From Hsuehochloa calcarea (taxonomy: Eukaryota; Streptophyta; Magnoliopsida; Poales; Poaceae), in contig CM070599.1 of NCBI GenBank assembly GCA_036346395.1, positions 24,171,232 to 24,235,231 of the forward strand: a DNA stretch of 64,000 nucleotides, read 5' to 3'. The position numbers were made by a program, and so were the translations under genes. Positions 11,710 through 23,574 of the stretch are shown here, piece after piece. Every line of letters begins with the position of its first letter. The first letter of the stretch is position 1. The notes under the pieces are model-generated. The model was given only the letters and a program-made list of their open reading frames with translations. It was not told the origin of the DNA and made no database searches.

Positions 11710-12020
11710 AAGACTAAACAGTCGTACGGTACTGTTCTAAGACGACGGTTCAGATATAACCCAACCGTCATGCAGAACTGGTCTAATTTATAAACAGTAT
11801 TAATCATACCTTACCTGAACCAGGTCAATAGTATCATCCTTCGTACCAGCCGGTGGCGCGGCTATTTGGCCAGCTCTACAGCAAGGATAGAAAATTTTCA
11901 CTGCAAGGGCGGGCCCGCCGTAGGGTAATCATGCCACGCCAACATATAACCCCCATGGGCCCCACGTTCACCCGTTCTTCCATGAAACCCCCTCTAGACT
12001 ATCAATATTTACAGAAGACC
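11286..12020. other. Upstream spacer with transposon relic and AT tract
   Basis: The sequence at 11286-11360 (with 8540-8700 on the other side of the solo LTR) is rich in gcccgtttag and gggtcatgttgtg motifs and is probably an older DNA transposon that the solo LTR entered. A long AT tract covers about 11661-11706. The rest up to about 12020 is probable promoter-proximal DNA of the LAX2-like gene; I see no convincing TATA box. Confidence 0.4.
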
Positions 12021-12029
12021 ACCCGGTCT

Positions 12030-12470
12030 TAAATATCTGCAGCTTCTGTTCTTTCTGTTCCTGCGAGGACCCAAAAGGAAAAAAGAGATAGGCTCTCTCT
12101 CTGACTCGTCGTCTGTTTGGGTTTCTCTCTCTACCCAGTCCAAACTATTTGATCTCCGAGGCCTCTGTCTCTCACACCGTCACTCACTCAAACCCTTTCC
12201 TCTCTCTCCTGCCCCCGTGCCATGCTACTACTGCTCCTCCTCCTCTAGCTACTTCTCCTTGCTTGCCTACCTAATAGTCTCTCTCTCTCTCTCTCTCTTC
12301 TTCTTCCCCGATCTCCTGTAGCGAGCTAGCTAGCTAGCTCACACGTGCCGTCGTCTCTGCGTCGCACGCGCGTCTGCGTAGCGAGCGGAGGAGGGGGGAG
12401 GGTATAGGAGGGTTCGCGCTGGGCCGAGCCGGGCCCGCCGGGTGGATGGCATGAGCCGGCGGCGGCCCGG
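12030..12470 (+). promoter_or_regulatory. 5' leader and proximal promoter of the LAX2-like gene
   Basis: The stretch is strongly pyrimidine-rich on the plus strand, with several CTCTCTCT runs (notably about 12278-12298), as is common in grass core promoters and 5' untranslated regions. A weak TATA-like ttaaatatct lies near 12030. It contains short upstream frames: an 8-codon ATG-polyleucine frame at 12222-12248, a 3-codon frame at 12446-12454, and a frame at 12451-12546 that overlaps the chosen start at 12471. The transcription start cannot be placed from sequence. Confidence 0.5.
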
Positions 12471-14734
12471 ATGGTCCCGGCTCGGAGCCTGCTCCGACGA
12501 GACGCGCATGGAATCCGCGACGTCGGCGTCGGCGTCGACGCTGTGAAGGCGCCGCCTCCGCAGAGCCGCCACATGGCCCAGGAGCCCATCAACCAGCACC
12601 AGGAGCCGCCCAAGCCGCCGCCGCAGGAGAGGCAAGACCAGGTATCCCAGGAGGAGCGCCGCAGGGAGGCGCTGGTGCCGCCGCCGCCGCCGCCGCAGCA
12701 GCTCCAGCCTGCCGGCGGCCACCAGGAGGCCGGCACCAGCGGAAGCAGCAGTGGCGGGAGCAGCAGCAACGGCCGCGGGGGAGGGCACAGCAGGGACTGG
12801 CTCCGCCTCGGCCTCGGCCCGGCTTCCCCAGTGCCGCGTCCGAGCTCGACCTCTTCGCGGCGGACCGCGCGACGGCGCGACCGCGGCCCGACATGCTGCC
12901 TGGCATGCCGCCCGGGGCCTTCCTGCGCCCCGCCATGCCCGGCATTCAGCAGGCGTCGATACCGCTGCCCGTGCCGTGCGCCGGGCCGCCCTGGCTTCCG
13001 CCGTGGAGCCTCGCGGCGGTGGCCGCGCAACCGCCGCCGCTCCTCTCGTTCGCGCACCGCGCGTTCTACGCGCCCGGCACGCAGGCCGCCGGCGCATCCG
13101 GCTTCGACGCGATCAGGGTCGTCCTTCCGCCGCCGTCGGCCGCCGCGGCCGCCGGCGTCTGGTTCGTGCTCCATGCCGCGCCCCAGCAGTGAGTATACAC
13201 GTAGTACTACTACTGCTGCACTAGCTACACGGAAACACGCGAGCATTTCATGTGTTTATTACCACTACATCACCTCTCTCTGCATATATTCTATAGCTAT
13301 TACTACATGTCAGTTGATTCGTACTTGGAGGATTAATTCCTGCAAAATGCAGCGTCTTCTTCTGCGCGTTGTTCTGGTTAATTACTTTGATGCTTTTATT
13401 TCGCCTGCAAAACTTTATTGTTCTGTGCTTATATATGACTCTTGTTTTTCTTTTGATTTGTGCAGAGGGAGGGAGCCATTCTTGCCTCAGATTCCAAAAA
13501 GCTACTTACGGATCAAGTACTATTCTCGTCCCTTTTTAATCTGAATTAATTTGTTGCGTCAATTAGGTATCTCCTTCCTGCATTTGGAATCTTTGATGTT
13601 TTGTCAATGCTCCTCCAAATCTATATACGAGGCTATCAGATATTCATGTGCAAAAACGATGCATACTTTGGTAGCACGCATATTAATCTGATTATTACAG
13701 TGTGCCAATATGAGACTTTTTAATAAGCTTGTTTCTTGTATTTTTTTTATCTGTCAGGGATGGGAGGGTGACAGTCAGGTTGTTGATCAAGTACTTGGTT
13801 CACAAGCTTGGATTGGAAGATGAATCAGAGGTATTTATACATTTCTTGTATAGCTTCCATCCCCCTTCTCTTTGTTGTGTTGGCTTTTATATATTCTTTT
13901 ATTCTCTTTTTTTTTACTCCCCATGGTGCATGCTTTGTTTTCCCCTTGCTTTTTCCAACATCGGTGATGAAAGGAACATTAGAGCTAGAAAAGGGACTAC
14001 TTGTACCATGCAGATGTGGGACTATGAAAAAATATATATATAAAGATGTGCACTCATGCTGCCAGTACATATATACATATGTATAGTATTAAGCATGACA
14101 GTAAGTGTTAAGGGCTTGCTCCTCCTATTGTAGGTGAGGGGTGTGTGTCTTGGGTGGCACATCACCTCCCCTCACCACTTGACAAGAGCTCCTCCATCAA
14201 TATGTATAGAGTTAGATAGATGGTTAGTTATCACTGGCTAGTGATGGAGCTTGTTCCTTCTCGCTGCTCTCTGTACGTGGGTGCACGCACAAAAGTGTAC
14301 TATAGCTTTAGAGCCTTGGCTAGCAGCTAGCTAGAGTCCTCACACACCTTTCTGTTCTTTCTTTTCCTATGCCACCCATAGCCTCAGGAAATGGCCAAGG
14401 AGCTCATCATTGCCAGAGCCAACCAAGCCTTTTCTCCTTTGGCCAAGCTTCTTCCCGTGCAATGCCTCGAATGGAGCTGGCATTAGCATGCAAGACAGAG
14501 CATGCATGCATGTACCAAGCTAGCTACAGGGCTATACTCACATACAGGACACTCATAGTGGATATTTGTACATACATGTAGAGTCTAGTGTGTGTGTGTG
14601 TGTGTGTGTAAAGCATTGCGAGTCTTGAGTGATATAGATGGTGCCCTAGAAAAAGCCTTCTTCACCTACCATGCATCACTGAAAGCTATGCACCATCCTC
14701 ACCATATGGAAGCATCAGTAGTAGTGCTTTCAGA

Positions 14735-14769
<35 letters not shown>

Positions 14770-17700
14770 TTTGTGTGTGTGTGTGTGTGTGCGCGCACGA
14801 ACAACACACACACACACTCACCATTTCTTGCTCCATCACGGGGATGGATCCTTTCCATAATGACTTGGAGATCTTGCTTCCTTTTGCACTCGATAGGCCT
14901 AGCTAGCAAGCCTGCATATGTTCTCAGTAACTGCAATGATAGGCTTCTTTTTGTTCAAGAGCTAGTGCACACACATATACAAAATCCATATGTATTCTAC
15001 ACCATAGCCCTGAATAAAACTTTGCATTTCTTTTTATTCTCTTATCAAATGGACCTTTTACCTGCCTAGCTATTTGCGTTTCTGTGATCAATCGCATGCT
15101 GCCTATTGACATATATGCCGTACCCAATGATGGCAGGAAGGCTAACTTTTAAGGCGGCTAATATGTGTATATATATAGGTCCTAGAAAATGGATGTTGGT
15201 ATAGGAAACAACTTTGGGTGATGCACAAAGATATATATACGTGGATGGTACAAGGGTACTGTGCTTTTTAGTTTTTTAAATATTTCCCTCTTTGACCTTG
15301 GTAAAAATACCATGCACATACGTACAAATCTTGAATACAGCAGGATTCTGCTTGAACTCCAATAAGTAATACGTATATTGTGCCATGAAATACATTTAAT
15401 TCCGAGGAAATTCGTGTATATATCTAGACACTTATCAAGTACAAATTTTATATATTTCTAGGAATTGACTGGCTAACCACGAGCCTGAAGAAGCTATAGC
15501 ATCCCACATTAATTGAGTGCCAAATATATATACGTGTTGTTTTTCGTACGTGTGACATTGCATATATAGGGTTGAAACATACATTTGCTTGGCTTGTACA
15601 TGCATTGACCTCTGCCGATAGATCGTAAGAAGATTAATTTAGAACAAAGAATGCACTATATATAATATGTATGTATATATATATTGATTCCAAAATTTAT
15701 CATATCTTCTTGAGCTTTTCCACTAGCTTAACAGTGGAGTATATATTAAGGTGGCAAGAAGCAGTAAAAGCCCCTGTGAGTAGTACAACTAGAAGTATAC
15801 ATCACTGAAGTAATTGTACGTAGTTCGACTCGTCAGGCTGGCTACATTGGCGTAATGACGAAAAATAGAGCTCACCTTGATCAGTTATACATCAGTCATA
15901 TATGCAAGCTAAGTTCGATTTTCAGGAATTTAGATCACCTGACTACGTAGTTGGCAAGTGTTACGTACATTATACACTTCAAGTCCTAGTTTCTAATGTA
16001 CACTAAAAGATTTAGGGTATTGGTTAAAACACAGGTTTTATTTTTCTTTCAGAAACTTGTACGTAGTACGTACTTTAAATGAATTTAGATTTTCGCTGCC
16101 CTTTTGCCATTAAGTCAGAACAAGTCTGATCAGAGTTCTGACTTCTGAGCAAACTGTGGGGTCTGACTTGACTTGGCTCATAAATAATGTAATAATAGAT
16201 GAAAACTTGGCTTATAGTTTGCTTTTTTTTTTCTTTTATGAATGGAGTCCAAGGCAAGCTATTTTTTATGCGCTTGAGTTAAATTGCACATTTTTTGCTA
16301 TCTTTGTTTCTAATTCTACAAATTAAACGAATAAACATTAACATCATGTACAAGTAAAGTTCACTTGTATACCTTCAATTAATTGCACAGTAATTTTTAT
16401 CAAGGGATTGCATCCGTACATATAAGAACTTGATAAATAAATAAAAACACATGCAAACCCTAATTTAATATTAGTGTCTAATGAATATTCCTGTAAATTA
16501 AGTCCAGGATGCTTTCATAACCAAATTAGGTCCAGAAATTCACCTTAGGACATTGAGCCAAAAAATGGTCTTAGCCATATAAAAAAGGTCTTAGCTGCTT
16601 AATTCATTGATATTCAATCACGATGGCATCAATCATCACCATTTTTTACTTTAGCTAACTATCAGCACGCACGCACGCACCATTTAGTACTGAATTAGAA
16701 CGACTGACCAACTGAACATGCAACTCGTTGGAGCAAATTAATGTTTATTTCTTCTGATTTGCAACTATCATCTGCTCCTGAACATATGGCCCTAGCTTTA
16801 CCGACGCCATGTATAGCAATTTGTTTTTCTTTACAAAGATGCCATGCAAATAAATATTTCCAAGGTCAACTTTGTCTCTACCAACCAATTTTATATCATC
16901 TAAACTTCAACAATAATTGAGGTGCGTGGTTCTTCTCTAGAAAGAGATGGTGGTGGTTTTACTAGGTTAAAACATGTGTCAATCTCGATCAGTGAAAGCT
17001 TCTCATGGCTAGAGATGCATTTGGATTTAACAATCTACAGAATATGGAATGTGACCTGCTTTGGTTAGGATATATATTAATGAGAGCTTAGTGGCAGCTC
17101 GTAGCTAATCAAATGATTCCATATATTCGTGCTTTTATATACTACTACTACACATCACCGAATGGCTCTCCCACTTTATATATCTGCATATGAATTGTAC
17201 TTTCTTATTTGTCTCTAGTAGTTTGATGCTCTTTTCCTCAATTGTTATCCTAGTCGTTCACTTAATGTGGTCAGCATCTAGCCATCGCTACAGACAACTC
17301 TAAGCCGGGCAATTGTAAGTGGTAGGACGCCACCCATTTTTTTGTGATGTTCTAATGAGATCGATCGATCTAGTTCAGTAGAAAAAGAGGTTGAAATGAA
17401 ATGGCAAACAAATTCAATTAATCTACTGTCTCATCTGTATTAGTCGTCAAGTGGTTTAGTCGAGATTGCACTCATTTCACTTAGTCCTTGTTTTGATCTA
17501 ATCAGATCACTGATCTATAATTTGTCTTTTTATACCTGGTACAATGATCTTGGTGCAACATTATCAGCAAGTTTTTAATTAGTGAAACAATCTGGTGCAA
17601 GCATTGGCATCAGATCATCGATGTAATTAGCAATTATGCATGGATCAAGCAAAGGTTAATTTCCGTAGCTATTGCCGTCATGCTATCGTTGAGCTTACCT

Positions 17701-18449
17701 CACTTAATTGTGCACCCCTTGGAAGCCAAGCTATGTGATGTAGAGATGATCCACAATATTTTTCACTCCCATCAGAGACAAAGCCTAAGAACAAGCTAGA
17801 TAGCTTAGATATATAGCCTGGGGTTGTGTGGTTAGATGACAAATCGAAGAACCTTAAGTGGTGCACTTTGTGAGGAATATTTCCCCACAAATGCGTGGCC
17901 CCATCTAGCTTGCCATTGAGAAAGATCCACAAGAACACTAGTTTTATGCCTATATATATGATTGGTTTTGGGAGAGAAAGGGAGGGGAGGGGAGAGAAGA
18001 AAATGTTCATGGGAGTGGGGGCCATGCGAAAAAAATGCCTCATAGAAGAGAGAGAGAGAGAGAGAGAGAGAGATAATCCCTCCTCATCACAATGAAAGGG
18101 AAGCTAGGAAAGGAATAGATGGATGGATGGACAAAAGCCAGAAGGACCACTAACTAATAGGAACTCAATGCACTACTACAGTACTAGCACACAAGCTCTA
18201 GATGCAATTCGCTCATGCATGCATGGGGTGTCACTAGCAAGCCAGCCTTTGATCGGACGTGTCATTCTTAGTTTGTACTACTTCGTACTGCTATATGTTA
18301 GGAGTAGGGATTAAAGGGAGGCATTGCACTTTAGTGCCCTTGAAACAAGGAGTTGGGGAGAAGGGCACTGAAATATTGCTAGCTTTAATCCATCTCCAAT
18401 CTCTCCTTTGACACTTTCCTTCTCATATATGTATGCTCTTTTTGATGTA

Positions 18450-18500
<51 letters not shown>

Positions 18501-21500
18501 CTAGCTAGCTAGGGGACCCAATATGAATTGAGTTGGTTTTAGTTATTTGCAGGGAAAGCACATGGTGCACCTACAAATTGTCAATGGGAATTAAGAGGGA
18601 ATTTTAGCAAAGAAACCTACCAACAACAACAAAACCTATTACTTTAAGCACACCTGAATCACTATGCACTGCAACACTTATTGCATGCACGCCTCCTCCC
18701 TCCTACCCTGACTCGATCCCTAAACTACACTACTACTTAACCACTAATCAAGTCCATATCCCATGAATTATATCAGGGAGGAAAAGGCTTGAGTGTTAGT
18801 TGGAGGGTACCTGTTTGTGGGCTTGCCTAGAAAATATTCCCTAGGGCAAAGCAGCATGCGTCCATGCATGCATGATAGCCAGGCCAAGGCTACCCAAACA
18901 AAACGTGAACTGTACTACAACAGCTCTCGTATCTGTAGAAACTATACGCCATTGGTTGGGACTTTGCACATCAATCCAATTCATCTATTTCCATGCAGTG
19001 TATTCATTCCTTGGTCTCCTCTCCTTTTCTATCCATAATTATATACCTTGTTTATATATACAGAGTCCATGCAGTATATTCATTCCTTGGTCTCCTCTCC
19101 TTTTCTATCCATAATTATATACCTTGTTTATATGTACAGAGGGACGTCCGTTTCGTACCTATAGAAGCATATACTCTCACTTCCAATATATCACTTAAAC
19201 GAATATATTATACTTCTTTATCACTTTCAGTATATTTAAATACCAATTATAAGATACTTCAATGTAACTTGATTGAAATTTTCTCATTAGAGCCTTTTTA
19301 TTTTTGTTATATATCATTTTTCATATATAAAAGAAGTATATACACAAATTTTGCTATAAAAAGTGGACTTTTATGAAATTTTTCATTAAACTCACTTTGG
19401 AGTATCTTATAATCATTATTCAAGTATGCTCAAATAGATAAAGAGATATTATCATACTATTTAAATAGTATATAAGAAGTGAGAGTACGTACTCCCAGGA
19501 GTACCGTACTATTTTCCTATATACCACTTAAATCATACGATAGTATCTCTTTATCTATTTGAGTATATATATTACAATAATGATTATAAGATACCAAGAA
19601 GTATATATATGTTTGTACGTATAGCATTGCTCGCAAATTAAGTACTCTTATATGTATACATATAGGAAAGTATAGCAAGTATCACTGTATCAGTGGCTCG
19701 TAATTAGACTTAGTAGTAGTGGTAGCTCGTCAGTCACATTGATGTAGCTAGGTGTGGTTCTTTGGGGCAAAGTGGCGTTGGACGTTTGGCCGGCCGCAAC
19801 CAGATAGGGCCACAGGATCGATCACAAGCCAAATTAACGTAGATAGGAGAAGATTTTATATACTACCATACAACTTAACAACACACTAGCTATAGGTTAG
19901 ATCATTAGAGCACTAATGTATAAAAGTTCACCAATCCAAAGGAATCAAATGAGGACACATATATAGTTTATGACTAATTAAGTTGCTTTCGTGCACAATT
20001 GTTGCAAGGATGTAATGCATGACCATGCATATAATTGACACTACATGATAGCTAATGGAAGGGGTATGACGATGATCATGGCATTAAGGTTTTTGTGTGT
20101 ATATATACTTATGGTCTTTAAATAATTCTGCTTATTGCCAAAGTGTTGAGCACGTCTAATACCGTCATATACGCACGATCAATCGATGCGACTAAAGATT
20201 CGCGGATTGGTATTTTGCTACTATATATAATAGGCGTTCCTTTCTTTTTGTTTTTTTGTTAGTGTGGTGCATGATTATGTTTTTATAACCCTGCATCTTG
20301 GCTGTGTTTGATTGGTGGAGGGTTGCATTACATGTAGAAAAATGCATGCCCACATGATCATGTTAGACCTAGCACTAGCTAGCTAGCTAGGGCTTAATAT
20401 TATTTTGCTTCTTGTCCTATAGCTGGTTTGAACTTGCTGGTAGTTTTTGAAGGTTAAGAATATCAATTGGACCTTAGTTAAATTTGTTCACATCTCTCTT
20501 TGTATATTTTTTTTTTGGGGTAACTAGTATTACAGAGCGACTATGGTATATGCATATGTAACTTATGCAAGTTTCTCACCGTCTCTAATACTCATCCTAC
20601 AAATATTAGTGGTGGGGAGTGAAAAAAAAGGTGAGGGAGGAAAAAGTTTCAAACTTTTTAACTAAAAGTTGTATGTACTGTTGCCATTCCTGTACTATTA
20701 TTATGTGAGGAATTTTGAACTAACATTTGTCCCGATGAATTCTTGATAGCTAAGATAAGGTCTAACGAAAAATGAGTTACTACCTTAATTTTTGTGGAAA
20801 TCAAACTTCTTAGAATGATCTCTTCTGCTTCTGTATCCTGTTGTGTTAGATTATAGGAACATCATGTAAATAAGATCTAGAGTGAACTCATATTGATTTG
20901 TAGTTAGGAGTGATTTATATCTGGCTATCTGCAAAGTTTGAGCCTGAACAATGACTTCTGGATACTGCACTCAACTTGTAGATAGGGTGTACTGCCCAGG
21001 TGGTTCAAATTGCATTTATGAATTAGTGCATTCTGCAAAGCTAGGTGCACAAAAAAAAATACATACCATTAGAGGTGCAATCGGAGCGGATACGGCCGGA
21101 TATTGCTCATCCTGAATCATATTTCATTTTTTTCTCGAGTCGGAAACAGATAGTGTTGGATACCCATTTATCCGTCTCGTATTCGCTCCGCGAGCCTTTG
21201 GTCGGTCGGACGGATATTATCCTCTTCTTTTGCACCCCTACACAGGACATTAGACAATAGGGGTGCAATCAGAGCGAATAAGGAGAGACTAATCGCTAAG
21301 ATGACGAAAAAAAACACTCAGTATCCCATGACTACTTAGATGAAGTAACTCACATATCTGTTATCATGTTCCTAAGTGAAGTCACAACAGATTTTACGCA
21401 TACCACCTGATATATGGATACATACGGACGGATATCGCTCATCCCGTGTCTTATTCCGTATTTTTTCCTAGGAGTCGGAGTCAGGCATGGATAGTACCGG

Positions 21501-23574
21501 ATAACCATTTATCTCTTTTGTATTTGCTCCGTAAGCTTTCGGTCGGTCGGGAATTATCTGCTCCATTTGCACCCCTATATACCATAATAAAAGTATGGAG
21601 ACCAAAATTCTATCAAGTTTCATTCTTTAGCCACGTAAATTTGCATGATCTTGAGAGAGAGATTTATGCCCGTATTCTGTTTTTTTTTATCCGCATGAGA
21701 CAGCTTGTGCAGAATTTATTTTATTTTGCTTTTAAGGCCAATAAGGTGCTTTGAGTCACTCATCTAGATTTTTTTTCAGAACACTCATCTAGATGTTAAG
21801 ATAGGCTTATAGTATCTTGAGTCTTGACCAATCAAAACCTCTTGCTAAGGTCACAGGTGCGTATAGGGTTGTCTAGAGGTAGTAGGTATGCGGTATTTCT
21901 CGTATTTATTTTTAGGAATAGTTGGTGTATTGGACCACTGATATATTAATTATTAGGTGATATGCATGTACAATAAATAACTTGATACTAATTTGATTTT
22001 TAGAAAACATTAGTACCTCCATTTTTTAAAATGAATTACTTTAAATGGAGAAGGAATATAGACATTGACATGGAAACAAAAAAGTAGTGTACTACATCAG
22101 ATATTGATGAATTGAAATTGGAAACAATATATTTAAGGTTCGTCTAGATATCAAATCAAATTTTCACGAGTACAAACTCCTATATATTGACACCCGACAT
22201 GGAAACGAAAAACACAATGGGTATGATGTATCATGTCAGATAATCACTTTACCTTGGACTGAAGCAACTTGCCACTTGAATTGGCGTCGGTTGCAACATG
22301 GATTGTCATGGGGGAAGGGAGAGGTTGAGGGGTTAGGCTTCAACCTGTAAACATGTGACCACAAAGCTCCATTCATGCATCTACTCTAGCGGCTGTTCTG
22401 CACACTGTTATAAATTTGCCATACCCTTGGGACCAATTATCGGCTTAATACACGATTATTTATTGGCTTGGGTCAGATTATTTAGTCAGGATGTTTGCAT
22501 CACGAGGTCTATTTTAGCCGTGTAGCATGATCTGCTGTCCTTGTCGCTGCACCAAGCGACGATGTTGGTGGCACGATATTACCTAAACCATAATCAGCAG
22601 TAGGGCCGGATGTTCTTGTCATGCCATGTTTGGTAGCCAAGCATGGCCAGAGAGGCTTAGAACACCTGCAGGGTGGCGTCACGGGCGTGGGTTTCGCTAA
22701 GGGATTTGGGGAAGGAAGAATCGATCAATCAGCATCCTCTCTTAGATCATGCTTGGTAGGTGTGAAGTTTTGTTTTTGTTTATGGGAGGTGTTCAGCAAG
22801 CTGGGCACTTGTTTTGAAGACTTCACTCATTGACTTGAGCATGAGGTGATTAGTTAAAGAAATGGAGAAAGTACATGCATGGATGGGTAGTAATAAATTA
22901 AATAGGCAAGTTGAGTTCTAATTTGGCATCTCAGATCTGTGGTTGCAATTGCAAGTACGTTTAGTATAGTTTAGCTTAGCTTAAACCATCCCTGCAGGTT
23001 GGTTGGGCATCGCACATGTGGCTGTGGGGGAGAAGGTAATGAAATGCCATCATCACAAACTAACAGAGGAATGAGACATCAGCATCAGGCATCACTTGGA
23101 TTTGTCTGCGTGCATCTTTTGTGTATTGTACTTTATAAAGCATTAGCCACTGCATATTTGCGTTGCAATGTATGTTTGTGTGGTTGCCCAAAGGAAAAGT
23201 CCATCACATCACTATCTCACTCTCACCAGAAGCAATGCATGCTTCCCTTACATCCTCACCTCACAGTAATTGATGTCCTTTTTGAAGAGTACAGTCATAT
23301 GCACATCATTTCAGAAACAAGGAATGCTTGATTGATGCCTGCCTGCTTGCTCTCTGAAGAAGTTGGTTTTCACCGACAATACAGAAACCGATGAAAATGT
23401 GTATATGTGCAGGTGGAGATTACATGCCGAGGGCGACCGCTCCCCCCGTTCCTGACCCTGCAGTATGTCCGCGACAGCATCTGGTGCCAGAGGGACGCCG
23501 TGTCGCCGTCGGTTGCGCCGGACATGTCAACCGATAACCACATCATGGTTTTGCAGTATGGCAGAAGGCCGTAG
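12471..23574 (+). CDS. LAX2-like: LAX PANICLE2-like nuclear protein with C-terminal RAWUL domain; exon 1 frameshifted
   Basis: Four coding exons fit: 12471-13188, 13466-13516, 13758-13830 and 23413-23574. All introns are GT-AG, and phases agree across the junctions. The N-terminal part is proline/glutamine-rich, with a conserved HSRDWLRLGLG motif near 12789. The later part of exon 1 gives MLPGMPPG and ends in VWFVLHA. Exons 2-4 give REPFLPQIPKSYLRIK, DGRVTVRLLIKYLV and VEITCRGRPLPPFLTLQYVR, ending QYGRRP-stop. This C-terminus is the ubiquitin-like RAWUL fold shared by LAX2 proteins and PRC1 RING proteins. Rice LAX2 acts in the nucleus in axillary meristem formation. The two halves of exon 1 are in different frames; one base appears to be missing near 12830. 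With that base the CDS would be 335 codons including the stop. Either the allele is damaged or the base is a sequencing error. The start at 12471 is the first in-frame Met after a stop; Met at 12573 is an alternative. Confidence 0.82.
14587..14609. repeat. (TG)n microsatellite
   Basis: About 11 TG units inside intron 3. Confidence 0.9.
14734..14798. repeat. Compound (GT)n-(GA)n-(GT)n-(GC)n microsatellite
   Basis: Successive GT, GA, GT and short GC/CA tracts lie inside intron 3. They create spurious repetitive open frames on both strands. Confidence 0.9.
18450..18500. repeat. Compound (AC)n-(AG)n microsatellite
   Basis: About 17 AC units are followed by about 8 AG units and a ctag run inside intron 3. 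Confidence 0.9.
18990..19141. repeat. 76-bp tandem duplication
   Basis: The unit beginning tccatgcagtgtattcattc and ending tatacagag occurs twice in direct tandem (18990-19065 and 19066-19141) with only about two substitutions, so it is recent. Overlapping open frames here arise from the repeat. Confidence 0.9.
19174..19485. mobile_element. Stowaway-type MITE with long inverted arms
   Basis: The ends ctctcacttc and gaagtgagag are inverted repeats flanked by TA on both sides (19172-19173, 19486-19487). The pairing continues imperfectly for roughly 100 bases per arm (for example ttataagatac inside both arms), so transcribed RNA could fold into a long hairpin. A partial third copy of the same family follows at about 19493-19600. 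Sequence blocks are shared with the MITEs at 4021 and 5361. Confidence 0.75.
21070..21577. mobile_element. Composite hAT-type MITE
   Basis: The outer ends tagaggtgcaatc and ttgcacccctа-type (reverse complement taggggtgcaaat) are inverted repeats of the TAGGGGTGCAA class used by hAT elements. The flanks cataccat (21062-21069) and tataccat (21578-21585) match at 7 of 8 positions, in keeping with an 8-bp hAT target duplication. A second pair of ends faces outward in the middle (about 21231-21270), separated by 17 bases, so two related elements lie side by side. Both halves contain cggatat and attcgctccg-like subterminal motifs. No transposase. Confidence 0.7.
22644..22792. repeat. Intron segment duplicated at 32.88-33.03 kb
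   Basis: About 150 bases, beginning tggccagagaggctta and including cacctgcagggtggcgtcac, reappear with about 90% identity at 32877-33033 in the same orientation. No coding frame or transposon end is obvious. Confidence 0.85.

Larger units (their letters stand above)
13831..23412 (+). other. Intron 3 of the LAX2-like gene (9.58 kb)
   Basis: The donor gag|gtattt at 13831 and the acceptor tgtgcag| at 23412 bound this intron. It joins the first half of the RAWUL coding region (exon 3) to the second half (exon 4). It contains only repeats and unrecognised AT-rich sequence: GT/GA and CA/GA microsatellites, a 76-bp tandem duplication, a Stowaway-type MITE, a composite hAT-type MITE and the segment duplicated at 32.9 kb. 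I found no convincing gene within it on either strand. Confidence 0.75.

Noticed and set aside
12326..13246. Long minus-strand open frames (up to 306 codons) opposite exon 1 of the LAX2-like gene
   Set aside because: They are arginine/alanine/proline-rich shadows of very GC-rich coding sequence with few stops. The conserved family motifs and correct splice sites are on the plus strand.
14592..14906. Cysteine/valine-rich frame with CVCV repeats (and similar frames at 5503-5818)
   Set aside because: Products of GT/CA microsatellites.
22644..22792. tRNA or microRNA gene in the duplicated segment
   Set aside because: No cloverleaf or long imperfect hairpin could be recognised by eye.
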